Assembly: GCF_030656345.1 (NCBI RefSeq)
Contig: NZ_JAUSNR010000015.1
Coordinates: forward strand, 335,418-399,417
Source: Pseudotabrizicola sp.
GTDB lineage: Bacteria > Pseudomonadota > Alphaproteobacteria > Rhodobacterales > Rhodobacteraceae
Direction of reading: 5' to 3'
DNA: 64,000 nt
Each line of letters begins with the position of its first letter. Position 1 is the first letter of the stretch. The notes beneath the pieces are model-generated. The model ran no database searches and was not told where the DNA came from. It worked only from the letters and a program-made list of their open reading frames with translations. A program made the position numbers and the translations under genes. This document shows positions 18,963 through 27,901 of this stretch, in pieces.

Positions 18963-20399
18963 ATGCACGACATCAAAGCCATCCGCGAAAATCCCGCAGC
19001 CTTCGACGCCGCACTGGCCCGCCGGGGATTGTCCGCGATGTCGTCGGAGATTCTGGCGCTGGATGCGGATCGCCGTGCCAAGATCGTGGCGGCGGAAACC
19101 GCGCAGGCCGAACAGAACCGCGCCAGCAAAGAAGTGGGCGCGGCCAAGGCCCGTGGCGATGATGCCGAATTTGAGCGCCTGCGCGCGCTGGTGGCGCAGA
19201 CCAAGGCCGACATTGCCCGGCTGACCGCCGAGGCCGGAGAACAGGACGTCGCCCTGCGCGACCTGCTGATGGGCATCCCCAACCTGCCGCTGGACGAAGT
19301 GCCGGATGGCACGGATGAGGCGGACAACGTCGAGGTGCACCGCTGGGGCACTCCGCGCGCCTTTGACTTCACGCCGAAGGAACACTTCGAGATTGCGGGG
19401 GCAAAGCCCGGCCTTGATTTCGCAACGGCCGCCAAACTCTCTGGCACGCGTTTTGTAGTTTTGCGCGGTGCAATGGCCCGCCTGCACCGGGCGTTGGCGC
19501 AGTTCATGCTGGACACCCACACAGAAGATCACCAGCTGCAAGAGATGTGGACGCCGGTCCTGGTCAGGGACGATGCGATGTACGGTACCAACCAGCTGCC
19601 GAAATTCGCCGAAGACTCGTTTATCGGCGATTGGTATCTGGGACGAGCAGACCGGCTCAGAACCGCGCTTGGCTACAAAACCGAACAGGATATCCAGAAG
19701 ATTGCGTCCGGCGCGCCGCTTGAGGATGTGGTGGACGACATCCTAGAACGCGCCCCGACAAAGGAAGGCTTCTGGCTGATCCCCACGTCCGAGGTCACGC
19801 TGACCAACACGGTCGCCGGGGATATTCTGGACGAAAGCGCGCTGCCGATCCGCATGACCGCCCATACCCAATGCTTCCGCTCCGAGGCCGGGTCGGCGGG
19901 CAAGGACACCTCTGGCATGCTGCGCCAGCACCAGTTTGAAAAGGTGGAGATGGTCACCATCTGCACGCCAGACACCCATCTGGCCGAACAGGACCGGATG
20001 CGCCGTTGTGCAGAAGCCATTCTGGAAAAACTGAACATCCCCTACCGCACGGTGGTGCTCTGCACCGGCGACATGGGGTTCGGCGCGCAACGCACCTTTG
20101 ACCTGGAGGCGTGGCTGCCCGGCCAGAACACCTATCGCGAGATTTCCTCTGTCTCCACCTGCGGCCAGTTTCAGGGCCGCCGGATGAACGCGCGCTACCG
20201 TGCCCCCAAAACTGAAAGCGGGGGGGGGAAACCCGATTTTGTGGCCACGCTCAACGGCTCTGGCCTCGCCGTGGGCCGCTGCCTGATCGCGGTGCTTGAA
20301 AACGGGCAACAGGCCGACGGCTCGGTCGATCTGCCAGCGGTGCTGCACCCTTACCTCGGCGGGCGCACGAAAATCACCGCCAAAGGGCAATTGGCATGA
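18963..20399 (+). CDS. serS: Serine--tRNA ligase with an internal insertion
   Basis: Charges tRNA-Ser. The N-terminal coiled-coil arm that grips the tRNA long variable arm spans about residues 30-100. Class II motifs follow: [25 protein letters not shown] (motif 2) and [21 protein letters not shown] (motif 3). At 478 residues it is about 45 longer than most bacterial SerRS. The excess is a charged, helical stretch between EDSF and FWLIPTSEV (about residues 221-265), where other enzymes have only a few residues. A run of nine G at 20220-20228 is in frame. Ribosome-binding site AAGAGG precedes ATG 18963. Confidence 0.95.
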   Translation: MHDIKAIRENPAAFDAALARRGLSAMSSEILALDADRRAKIVAAETAQAEQNRASKEVGAAKARGDDAEFERLRALVAQTKADIARLTAEAGEQDVALRDLLMGIPNLPLDEVPDGTDEADNVEVHRWGTPRAFDFTPKEHFEIAGAKPGLDFATAAKLSGTRFVVLRGAMARLHRALAQFMLDTHTEDHQLQEMWTPVLVRDDAMYGTNQLPKFAEDSFIGDWYLGRADRLRTALGYKTEQDIQKIASGAPLEDVVDDILERAPTKEGFWLIPTSEVTLTNTVAGDILDESALPIRMTAHTQCFRSEAGSAGKDTSGMLRQHQFEKVEMVTICTPDTHLAEQDRMRRCAEAILEKLNIPYRTVVLCTGDMGFGAQRTFDLEAWLPGQNTYREISSVSTCGQFQGRRMNARYRAPKTESGGGKPDFVATLNGSGLAVGRCLIAVLENGQQADGSVDLPAVLHPYLGGRTKITAKGQLA

Positions 20400-20451
20400 A
20401 ACCAACACCGCAAGGGCGCGTTTGCCTGATGACATCACAACAAGGCCAGCC

Positions 20452-21168
20452 ATGACCCTTCGCGCCATTCTTCTGATCCTCGCCACGCTTGCTTTTGCCA
20501 TCGCGCCCTTTGTCACGCCGCCCTTCACCGGCTATGACCCCACAGATTTTCCGGTGCAGATCGCCGATCCGGCCGTGCAACCGGCGGGTTATGCGTTCTC
20601 GATCTGGTCGGTGATTTATCTCTGGCTGATTGCGCATGCCATCTACGGCTTCTGGAAACGCGCCCACAGCGCCGACTGGGATGAGGTGCGCCTGCCGCTG
20701 CTGGTGTCGCTCCTGATCGGCACGGTCTGGCTGGCCATCGCCAACGCCTTTCCGCTGCTGGCCACTGTCGGCATCCTGTTCATGCTGGCCACCGCGATGG
20801 TGGCGTTTCTGCAGGCGGATGAGTTTTACGACCCGTGGATGCTGTCCGCCCCGCTGGCGATCTATGCGGGCTGGCTGTCAGCGGCCTCGGCGGTGTCGGT
20901 GGGCGTGGCTCTGGCGGGCTATGGGGTGCTGGGCAACAGCGAAAGCGCGATCGTGATGATCGCGATCGTGGTGGCGGTCGCCGGCATGGTGCAATGGCTG
21001 CGGCCCGCGATGCCTGTCTATGGCGCAACCGTGGTCTGGGCGCTGATCGGCATCATTGTCAGCAATGCCGGCACCAATCTGCTGGTGGCCGCCATCGCCG
21101 CCGCCGCTGCCGCCGCCATGGCCGCCCTCACCTGGTACGCCTGGCACAAGCGCCGCATCACGCTCTGA
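20452..21168 (+). CDS. TspO/MBR-related integral membrane protein
   Basis: About 238 residues with seven or more predicted TM helices. The motif PAGYAFSIWSVIYLWLIAHAIYGFWKRA resembles the TspO/MBR (tryptophan-rich sensory protein) pattern of P-x-x-FxxxWxxxY. It is much longer than the usual 160-residue TspO, with additional C-terminal helices. ATG 20452 has AAGG upstream; it starts 52 bases after serS and is probably cotranscribed. Ligand and role are unknown; the family assignment is moderate. Confidence 0.7.
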   Translation: MTLRAILLILATLAFAIAPFVTPPFTGYDPTDFPVQIADPAVQPAGYAFSIWSVIYLWLIAHAIYGFWKRAHSADWDEVRLPLLVSLLIGTVWLAIANAFPLLATVGILFMLATAMVAFLQADEFYDPWMLSAPLAIYAGWLSAASAVSVGVALAGYGVLGNSESAIVMIAIVVAVAGMVQWLRPAMPVYGATVVWALIGIIVSNAGTNLLVAAIAAAAAAAMAALTWYAWHKRRITL

Positions 21169-21258
21169 CGCATCGCCACCGACACGATGCACGCAAACCT
21201 GCGGCAACCCCATCGCCAGCGCTTGACCTCTCCCTCGCGCTAGGGCACTCCACGGCGC

Positions 21259-23106
21259 ATGTTACGCATTGAAGATATCACCTATAATGTCGAAGGTCGC
21301 CCCCTGTTTGAAGGGGCGTCGGCCACCATTCCCACCGGCCACAAAGTCGGCCTTGTCGGGCGCAACGGCGCGGGCAAGACCACGCTGTTCCGTCTGATCC
21401 GGGGCGAGCTGGCGCTGGAGGGCGGCACCATCAGCCTGCCCAACCGCGCCCGCATCGGGGGGGTGGCGCAAGAGGTGCCGTCTTCGTCAACCTCGCTGAT
21501 CGACACGGTGCTGCAGGCCGATGAAGAACGCACCGCGCTGCTGGCCGAAGCTGAAACGGCGAAAGACCCCAACCGCATCGCCGAAATTCAGGCCCGGCTG
21601 TCCGACATCGATGCATGGTCTGCCGAAGGCCGCGCCGCCAGCATCCTCAAGGGACTGGGTTTCGATGCCGAGGCGCAAAAGCGCCCCTGTTCGGATTTCT
21701 CGGGCGGGTGGCGGATGCGGGTGGCGCTGGCGGGGGTGCTGTTCGCCCAGCCCGATTACCTGTTGCTGGACGAGCCGACCAACTACCTCGACCTTGAAGG
21801 CGCGTTGTGGCTGGAGTCCTACCTGACCAAATACCCCCATACTGTGCTGATCATCAGCCACGACCGGGGCCTGCTGAACCGCGCCGTCACCGGCATCCTG
21901 CATCTGGATCAGAAAAAGCTGACATATTGGTCCGGCCCCTATGACCAGTTCGCTCGGCAAGTGGCCGAACGTCGCGCCGTGCTGCAGGCCGAGGCGAAAA
22001 AGCAGGAAGCCCGCCGCGCCCATCTGCAATCCTTCGTCGACCGCTTCAAGGCCAAAGCCTCCAAAGCTGTGCAAGCGCAGTCGCGCGTGAAGATGCTGGA
22101 GAAGATGGAAACCATCACAGCCCCTGAAGATGCGAAAAAGGTGGTCTTCACCTTCCCCGCACCAGAAGAGCTGTCGCCCCCCATCATCAATATGGAAGGC
22201 GCTGCGGTGGGCTATGGCGGCCCGGCGGTCCTGAAAAACCTGTCCCTGCGCATTGATCAGGATGACCGCATCGCGCTTCTGGGCCGCAACGGTGAGGGCA
22301 AATCGACGCTGTCGAAACTGCTCGCGGGCAAGCTCGACGCGATGGCGGGCAAGATCACCCGCTCGACCAAGCTGCGCATCGGCTATTTCGCGCAGCATCA
22401 GGTCGATGAGCTGTACATCGATGAGACGCCGCTGCAACACCTGCAACGCCAGCGCCCGGCCGAGGGCCAGCCGCGCCTGCGTGCGCGGCTTGCGGGCTTT
22501 GGCCTGATGGCCGATCAGGCCGAAACCGTGGTGGGTCGCCTGTCGGGCGGGCAAAAGGCGCGGCTGTCGCTGCTGCTGGCCACGCTGGACGCGCCGCATC
22601 TGCTGATCCTGGACGAGCCGACAAACCACCTCGACATCGAATCGCGTGAAGCGCTGGTCGAAGCGCTGACCGAATATTCGGGTGCTGTGATCCTTGTCAG
22701 CCACGACATGCACCTGTTGTCGCTCGTGGCCGACCGGCTGTGGCTGGTCAAGGGCGGGGCGGTCACGCCCTATACCGAAGATCTGGAAGCCTATCGCCGC
22801 ATGCTTCTGGCCGGGGATGAGGTGGAGAAGCCTGCTGCAAAGGTGGTTGAAAAGATCAAGAAAGCCAGCCGGGATGAGGTGCTGGTTCTGCGCGCCGAGG
22901 TGCGCAAATGCGAAGAGCGGCTGGCCAAGCTGAACGAGATGCGCGACCGGCTGGCGAAAAAGCTGGCCGACCCCGAGCTGTATGAGGCCGCCCGCATCGG
23001 CGAGCTGGAAACCTGGAACAAGAAATACGCCGAGGTGATGAACGCGCTGGACAAGGCCGAGGCGCTGTGGCTGACGGCGCAGGAAAAGCTGGAAAGCGCG
23101 GCCTGA
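21259..23106 (+). CDS. ABC-F family ATP-binding protein
   Basis: Soluble protein with two ABC domains and no membrane part; ABC-F proteins act on ribosomes. Domain 1 has Walker A GRNGAGKTT near residue 35 and FSGGWRMR; domain 2 has GRNGEGKST and LSGGQKARLSLL. The linker between them (ARRAHLQSFVDRFKAKASKAVQAQSRVKMLEKM) is the P-site tRNA-interaction motif. A C-terminal coiled coil (about residues 530-612) is rich in Glu, Lys and Leu, like Uup/YheS. Length 615. No strong ribosome-binding site precedes ATG 21259. Confidence 0.93.
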   Translation: MLRIEDITYNVEGRPLFEGASATIPTGHKVGLVGRNGAGKTTLFRLIRGELALEGGTISLPNRARIGGVAQEVPSSSTSLIDTVLQADEERTALLAEAETAKDPNRIAEIQARLSDIDAWSAEGRAASILKGLGFDAEAQKRPCSDFSGGWRMRVALAGVLFAQPDYLLLDEPTNYLDLEGALWLESYLTKYPHTVLIISHDRGLLNRAVTGILHLDQKKLTYWSGPYDQFARQVAERRAVLQAEAKKQEARRAHLQSFVDRFKAKASKAVQAQSRVKMLEKMETITAPEDAKKVVFTFPAPEELSPPIINMEGAAVGYGGPAVLKNLSLRIDQDDRIALLGRNGEGKSTLSKLLAGKLDAMAGKITRSTKLRIGYFAQHQVDELYIDETPLQHLQRQRPAEGQPRLRARLAGFGLMADQAETVVGRLSGGQKARLSLLLATLDAPHLLILDEPTNHLDIESREALVEALTEYSGAVILVSHDMHLLSLVADRLWLVKGGAVTPYTEDLEAYRRMLLAGDEVEKPAAKVVEKIKKASRDEVLVLRAEVRKCEERLAKLNEMRDRLAKKLADPELYEAARIGELETWNKKYAEVMNALDKAEALWLTAQEKLESAA

Positions 23107-23224
23107 CCGGATGCCGCGCCGACTTGCCGCCACTCTGCCCCCGGCGCGCGCTGCCAAGTGCAGACCCGGGTGCAGGTCTCGGCATGGGCGGCAGGCGGTT
23201 CGGATCATAGGCGAACTTTAACCC

Positions 23225-23680
23225 ATGCCGATGCCATGGACCTATCGGCACGCAACGCGGGAATGGCAGGCCTTTCTGGCCGATGCGCGCGAAGACATGG
23301 GCCTGATCAGCGATAATATGGCCTACACGGCGGTCGAAGGCGTGCTGCACGCGTTCCGCGCCCGGCTGACCGTGCAACAGGCGCTGGATTTCGCGCAGAT
23401 CCTGCCTTCGGTTCTGCGGGCGATCTTTGTGGCGCATTGGCACATCGCCCCGCCCCTGCCCCCCGGCACCCGCGCCGACTGGACGGCACAGGCACAGGCG
23501 CTGCGCCCGCACCACAACCTGACGCCGGACACCTGTGTCGCCGCCACCTCCATTGCGCTGCGCAAATGCGTGGCCCGCGCCGATCTGGACCGGGTGCTGG
23601 CCGATCTGCCGGCGTTTGCCACCGACTTCTGGTCCACCCCCGGCATCGACCCCGCGACGCTTGGCCCGCGCATCGTCTGA
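23225..23680 (+). CDS. DUF2267 domain protein
   Basis: A 151-residue soluble helical protein. The pattern WQAFLADAREDMGLISDNMAYTAVEGVLHAFRARLT, followed by FAQILPSVLRAIFVAHWHI, is typical of DUF2267, and the second half (ALRPHHNLTPDTCVAATSIALRKCV) looks like a repeat of the same helical unit. Function unknown. Monocistronic position between the ABC-F gene and a MarC gene. Confidence 0.85.
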   Translation: MPMPWTYRHATREWQAFLADAREDMGLISDNMAYTAVEGVLHAFRARLTVQQALDFAQILPSVLRAIFVAHWHIAPPLPPGTRADWTAQAQALRPHHNLTPDTCVAATSIALRKCVARADLDRVLADLPAFATDFWSTPGIDPATLGPRIV

Positions 23681-23750
23681 CCTCCACGATTTTCTACGAA
23701 AAATCGGCGCGCCGCTTTGCAAGTGCTTCGCAGGTCGCTAGCCTGTGTCT

Positions 23751-24365
23751 ATGGAAACCGCCTTCCTCATCACCGCCTTTGCCACGCTGTTCGTGGTGAT
23801 CGACCCGCCGGGTCTGGTGCCGCTGTTCATCGCGCTGACCCGCGGGATGGACGCGCCACAGCGCCGCGCCATGGCGCAGCGCGCCTGCCTGATCGCGACC
23901 GCATTGCTGACCATGTTCGGGCTGGCGGGTGAGGCTATCCTTGGCTTCATCGGCATTTCAATGTCGGCCTTCCGCATTGCGGGCGGCATCCTGCTGTTCC
24001 TGACCGCGCTGGACATGCTGTTTGAACGCCGCACCCATCGGCGCGAGGGCCAGACGGTGGACGCGGACCACGACCCGTCTGTGTTCCCCCTCGCCACCCC
24101 GCTGATTGCCGGGCCGGGGGCGATTGCCTCGATCATCCTGCTGATCGGTGAAGGCGGCGGCGACTGGGCTGCCACCTTCGCCGTGCTGGGCCTGACCTGG
24201 GGGATGATCTTTGTGACCTTCCTGTTCCTGCTGGCCTCGCCGCCGCTGGAGCGGATGCTGGGCCGCACCGGCACCATCGTCATCACCCGGTTGCTGGGCA
24301 TGCTGCTGGCCGCTTTGTCTGTGCAATTTGTGATCGACGGCATCCGGCAAACCGGCCTGATCTGA
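23751..24365 (+). CDS. MarC family integral membrane protein
   Basis: Six-helix membrane protein of 204 residues. The N-terminal half FATLFVVIDPPGLVPLFIALTRGM and the middle PLATPLIAGPGAIASIILL match the MarC pair of conserved Pro-rich repeats. MarC was once linked to antibiotic resistance but its transport role is unproven. A GTG at 23745 is an in-frame alternative start. The next gene starts about 60 bases downstream. Confidence 0.92.
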   Translation: METAFLITAFATLFVVIDPPGLVPLFIALTRGMDAPQRRAMAQRACLIATALLTMFGLAGEAILGFIGISMSAFRIAGGILLFLTALDMLFERRTHRREGQTVDADHDPSVFPLATPLIAGPGAIASIILLIGEGGGDWAATFAVLGLTWGMIFVTFLFLLASPPLERMLGRTGTIVITRLLGMLLAALSVQFVIDGIRQTGLI

Positions 24366-24428
24366 CCCGCCAGCGATTGCAGCTCCGGCGGCGCATCACT
24401 ATCTTACCCTTCAGTAAGAGGAGCCCGC

Positions 24429-25004
24429 ATGGACGGCGACATGATCGCACGACTGGCCTATCTGGGCCTTCTGCTGGCGGCGGTTGGCGGCTATATCATT
24501 GTGGAATTCCGGGGCCGCATGGGTCAGGCCCTGCGCACCGCCGCCGCCTGGGGGCTGATCGTGATCGGGCTGATGGCGGGGTACGGGCTGTGGCAGGATC
24601 TTCGCACCGACATCCTGCCCCGGCAGGCGGTGATCGAGGGCGGCGAGATCCGCCTGCCCCGCGCGCCCGATGGCCATTATTACCTGACCCTTACCATCGG
24701 CAGCACGCAAGTGCCCTTCATGGTCGATACCGGAGCCAGTGACATGGTGCTCAGCCTGTCCGATGCCCAGCGTCTGGGGCTGGACCCGTCTTCGCTCGCC
24801 TTCATCGGTCAGGCCCGCACGGCCAACGGCATTGTGCGCACCGCGCGCGTGACGCTGTCTGACGTCAGCCTTGGCCCGTACCGCGATGACCGGATCAGCG
24901 CGGTGGTGAACGAGGGCGATCTGGATACCTCATTGCTGGGCATGGCCTATCTGGGCCGCTACAGCGTGGAAATCACGGGGGGAGAGATGATCCTGCGGCG
25001 CTGA
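24429..25004 (+). CDS. Membrane-anchored retropepsin-like aspartic protease (TIGR02281 family)
   Basis: Two TM helices occupy residues 7-24 and 37-55, followed by a periplasmic domain with the active-site motif FMVDTGASDMVLS (Asp near residue 99). Later VRTARVTLSDVSLGPYRDDRI and LLGMAYLGRYSVEI match the flap and second motif of bacterial retropepsin-like proteins. Length 191. Ends 2 bases from the convergent neighbour's stop. Confidence 0.9.
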   Translation: MDGDMIARLAYLGLLLAAVGGYIIVEFRGRMGQALRTAAAWGLIVIGLMAGYGLWQDLRTDILPRQAVIEGGEIRLPRAPDGHYYLTLTIGSTQVPFMVDTGASDMVLSLSDAQRLGLDPSSLAFIGQARTANGIVRTARVTLSDVSLGPYRDDRISAVVNEGDLDTSLLGMAYLGRYSVEITGGEMILRR

Positions 25005-25005
25005 C

Positions 25006-25755
25006 CTACGGCTCTGCGATCCAGTCCACCACTGTGGCCATCATCGGGCGGAAATAGGCGATGATCCGGTCACCCTGCCCCGCCCCGTGCCAGGGTGCCA
25101 CCCCGTGAACGGTCAGGCGATGCAGCAGCGTGGCTTCGCCAATGCCAGCGGGCAGCTCGACGCGCCGGCAGGTGTCAAACACCTGCGCGCGGGCGGCCTG
25201 ATAGGCCCGGGTCACATCGATATCCGCCCAGCGTTCTGGTGGGTGTGGGTTCAGGGCCGCGTGCAAAGCCGCCGCCATGACCTTGTGGCTTCCCTCCCAG
25301 ACCACCAGCGGGCTTGCGCGGATATCGGTCAGCGGCAGGCCCAGAATCCAGCGATGCGGCTCGCGGATCATCCGGCGGCGGTCGGGGCCAATCGGCAGCA
25401 ACCCATCCAGATGGGCGGCATCGCGGGTCTGGCGAAAGGCGAAGGCGGCGGCTGATTCGTCAGGCGAGGGTTGCGGATAACCGGGGCGGATGACCGACAG
25501 CTGACCGGGGTGCAGCGCCACAGGGGCCAGCGGCAGGGCCTTCCAGGGGAAGGCCGCCCCCGCCACCGCGCCATCGGGCCCGTTTGGCAGGGCATCGACG
25601 CCGACAAACCATGTGCCACCGCAGCGCCAAGGCTCGCGGCTCTGCGCAATCACCCGCTGTGCCAGCGGCAAGGCCGCCCTGGCCCAGTCCTTGAGGGCGG
25701 GATGCGGGCCAATCTGTTGCCAGCCCGGGTCTGCCGGGGCCGTGTCTGCGGTCAA
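25006..25755 (-). CDS. Phytanoyl-CoA dioxygenase (PhyH)-like 2-oxoglutarate/Fe(II) oxygenase
   Basis: Probable non-heme iron oxygenase. The iron-binding HxD is at His115-Leu-Asp117 (RDAAHLDGLLPIG). A distal His near 217 (LTVHGVAPWH) and Arg230 (GDRIIAYFRP) would complete the facial triad and bind 2-oxoglutarate. I chose TTG 25755, overlapping the TSUP stop (TATTGA), giving 249 residues; the open frame continues 108 bases further into the TSUP gene. Substrate unknown. Coupled translation with the exporter gene suggests a shared function. Confidence 0.75.
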   Translation of the reverse strand: MTADTAPADPGWQQIGPHPALKDWARAALPLAQRVIAQSREPWRCGGTWFVGVDALPNGPDGAVAGAAFPWKALPLAPVALHPGQLSVIRPGYPQPSPDESAAAFAFRQTRDAAHLDGLLPIGPDRRRMIREPHRWILGLPLTDIRASPLVVWEGSHKVMAAALHAALNPHPPERWADIDVTRAYQAARAQVFDTCRRVELPAGIGEATLLHRLTVHGVAPWHGAGQGDRIIAYFRPMMATVVDWIAEP

Positions 25756-26570
25756 TACCCGAAAACCTTGCGCAGCATGTTCAGCGCCACCAGCGTGATG
25801 AACACGGCAAACACCCGCTTCAGCGGTTTCGGGTCCATCGCGTGTGCCAATTTCACACCCCAAGGTGTGGTGATCATCGTCATCGCAAAGATCAGCGCAA
25901 GCGACGGCAGGTTCACCGCACCCAGCGTAAAGGGCGGCGCGCCTTCCACCGGCAGGAACAGGAACACCAGCACCGACGGCACCGCGATGGTCATGCCAAA
26001 ACCCGAAGCCGTGGCGACGGCGCGATGGATCGGAATGTTGTAAAGGCTCATCAGCGGTACGCCGAAGCTGCCGCCGCCAATCCCCATCAGCACCGACAGG
26101 AAACCGACCGTGCCGCCGAAACCGGCGCGCTTTGCACCCTTTGGCATCTCGGACCCCAGCCGCCAGTCAGACCGGCCAAAGGCCATGTACAACCCGACCA
26201 TGATCCCCAAAACACCGAATATCGCCTGCAGCGTCACCGATTTCAGCGCCGAGGCGGTGAACACCCCGATCACCGCCCCCACCCCGATATAGGGGGCCCA
26301 TGTCCGCAGAATCTCCCAGTCCACCGCGCCCTTCTTGTGATGCGCCAGAACCGAGCGGAGTGAAGTCACGACGATGGTGGCGAGCGATGTCGCCAGACAG
26401 ACCTGCATCAGCTGCGGCCCGCCATAGCCCAGATGACCAAAGGCGTAGAAGAACGCCGGCACCAGCACGATGCCGCCTCCCACCCCCAGCAAGCCAGCAA
26501 TCACCCCTGCAACAGCCCCGATCACCGCCAGCATGGCGATCATCGGGATCAGAAGACTGGCGTCTGGCAT
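25752..26570 (-). CDS. TauE/SafE (TSUP) family anion exporter
   Basis: Eight-helix membrane transporter made of two homologous halves, each with the typical GLLGVGGGIVLVPAFF and MGIGGGSFGVPLMSLY signatures. The family exports sulfite, sulfoacetate and related organosulfur anions. I chose ATG 26570, preceded by AAGGAG at ideal spacing; the frame is open to 26681. Length 272. Divergent from the Bcr/CflA gene. Confidence 0.93.
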   Translation of the reverse strand: MPDASLLIPMIAMLAVIGAVAGVIAGLLGVGGGIVLVPAFFYAFGHLGYGGPQLMQVCLATSLATIVVTSLRSVLAHHKKGAVDWEILRTWAPYIGVGAVIGVFTASALKSVTLQAIFGVLGIMVGLYMAFGRSDWRLGSEMPKGAKRAGFGGTVGFLSVLMGIGGGSFGVPLMSLYNIPIHRAVATASGFGMTIAVPSVLVFLFLPVEGAPPFTLGAVNLPSLALIFAMTMITTPWGVKLAHAMDPKPLKRVFAVFITLVALNMLRKVFGY

Positions 26571-26713
26571 GGAAAACTCCTTGAAGGATCGCGCGGTGCC
26601 GGGACCGCCCCATGCTGATAGCGCGCAGGCTTTGCGGGGGCCAGTGTGGGCTACCCAATCTTGCCGGAACGGTGTATTCAAGTCGCACCTATTTCAGACG
26701 TGAGTCCTTCCCC

Positions 26714-27901
26714 ATGACACCTTCCTTGCTACGCCCGGCCCTCGTGCTGGGGCTATTGTCCTGCGTCGGTCCTTTTGCCATCGACATGTATCTGCCGGCG
26801 ATGCCCGATATCGGGGCCGGGCTTGGCACCTCTGTCGCGGCGATGCAGGGCACGATCACCGCGTATTTTATAGCCTTTGGCGTGGCGCAACTGTTTTACG
26901 GCCCCTGGGCCGATCAGGCGGGACGCAAACCGCCTCTGTATGCCGGGCTTGGGGTGTTTCTTCTGGGCACGCTGATCTGCGCGCTTGCCCCAAGCATCAC
27001 CTGGCTGATGGTCGGACGCTTTGTGCAGGGTCTGGGCGGGGCGGCCGTGATGGTGGTGCCGCGCGCCATCATCCGCGACATGGCCACCGGGCATCAGGCG
27101 ACCCGACTGATGGCGGCGATCATGCTGGTGATCTCGGTCTCACCCATGCTGGCACCGCTTGCCGGCTCCGGCGTCCTGGCCGTGGCAAGCTGGCGCTGGA
27201 TCTTTGGCGTGCTGGCGATTGCTGCTCTGCTGTCCTTGTTGATGATCCGCTTTGTGCTGGTCGAGACCCTGCCCCAAGCGCAGCGTCAGCGCTTTGTCTG
27301 GGGCGACACGATGCGCGGCGCAAAGCGCCTGCTGTCCGACCGGGGGTTCATGGCGCTGACCTTCCTTGGCGGCTTTGCGATGGCGAGTTTCTTTGTCTTC
27401 ATCGCCTCGGGCCCGTTTGTCTATACGCAGGCCTTTGGCCTGTCGCCGACCGGGTTTTCGCTGGCCTTTGCAGTCAACGCCATCGGGTTCTTCGGTGCCT
27501 CACAGCTGGCCGCTGGCTTGGGTCTGCGGTTTGGTGCAGCGCGGGTGGTACGGGTGGCGGTACTGGGGTTCTTTACCAGCACGGTCAGCCTCGCGCTGAT
27601 CGGTGCGTTTGGGTTTGCCGATCTGCCGGTGGTGATGACCGGGCTGTTCATCGCCAACGCTTTTCTGGGGCTGGTCATCCCCACGGTGATGGTGCTGGCG
27701 CTGGAAGAGCATGGCGACATCGCGGGCCTCGCCTCATCACTTGGCGGCACCTTGCAGATGCTGGCAGGCGGGGCGATGATTGCGGTGACGGCACCGTTCT
27801 TTGACGGCACCGCCCTGCCAATGCTGCTGGCGATCGCGGTCTGCGGTGCAATTGCGCTGGCGCTGTCGCGTCGTGTGATCCCTCAGGCCGCCGTCGCCTG
27901 A
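26714..27901 (+). CDS. Bcr/CflA family drug efflux MFS transporter
   Basis: Twelve-TM major facilitator of 395 residues. The N terminus reads DMYLPAMPDIGAGLGTS, the family hallmark of drug-H+ antiporter family 1 members, followed by motif A QLFYGPWADQAGRKPP and motif C-like VSPMLAPLAGSGVLAVASWRWIF. ATG 26714 was chosen; upstream residues in the open frame are not membrane-like. The 3' end overlaps the dusA 3' end by 19 bases on the opposite strand. Confidence 0.93.
   Translation: MTPSLLRPALVLGLLSCVGPFAIDMYLPAMPDIGAGLGTSVAAMQGTITAYFIAFGVAQLFYGPWADQAGRKPPLYAGLGVFLLGTLICALAPSITWLMVGRFVQGLGGAAVMVVPRAIIRDMATGHQATRLMAAIMLVISVSPMLAPLAGSGVLAVASWRWIFGVLAIAALLSLLMIRFVLVETLPQAQRQRFVWGDTMRGAKRLLSDRGFMALTFLGGFAMASFFVFIASGPFVYTQAFGLSPTGFSLAFAVNAIGFFGASQLAAGLGLRFGAARVVRVAVLGFFTSTVSLALIGAFGFADLPVVMTGLFIANAFLGLVIPTVMVLALEEHGDIAGLASSLGGTLQMLAGGAMIAVTAPFFDGTALPMLLAIAVCGAIALALSRRVIPQAAVA

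Noticed and set aside
18417..19541. Long N-terminal extension of yajC (374 codons)
   Set aside because: YajC is about 107 residues with its TM helix at the N terminus; the extension is antisense to serS.
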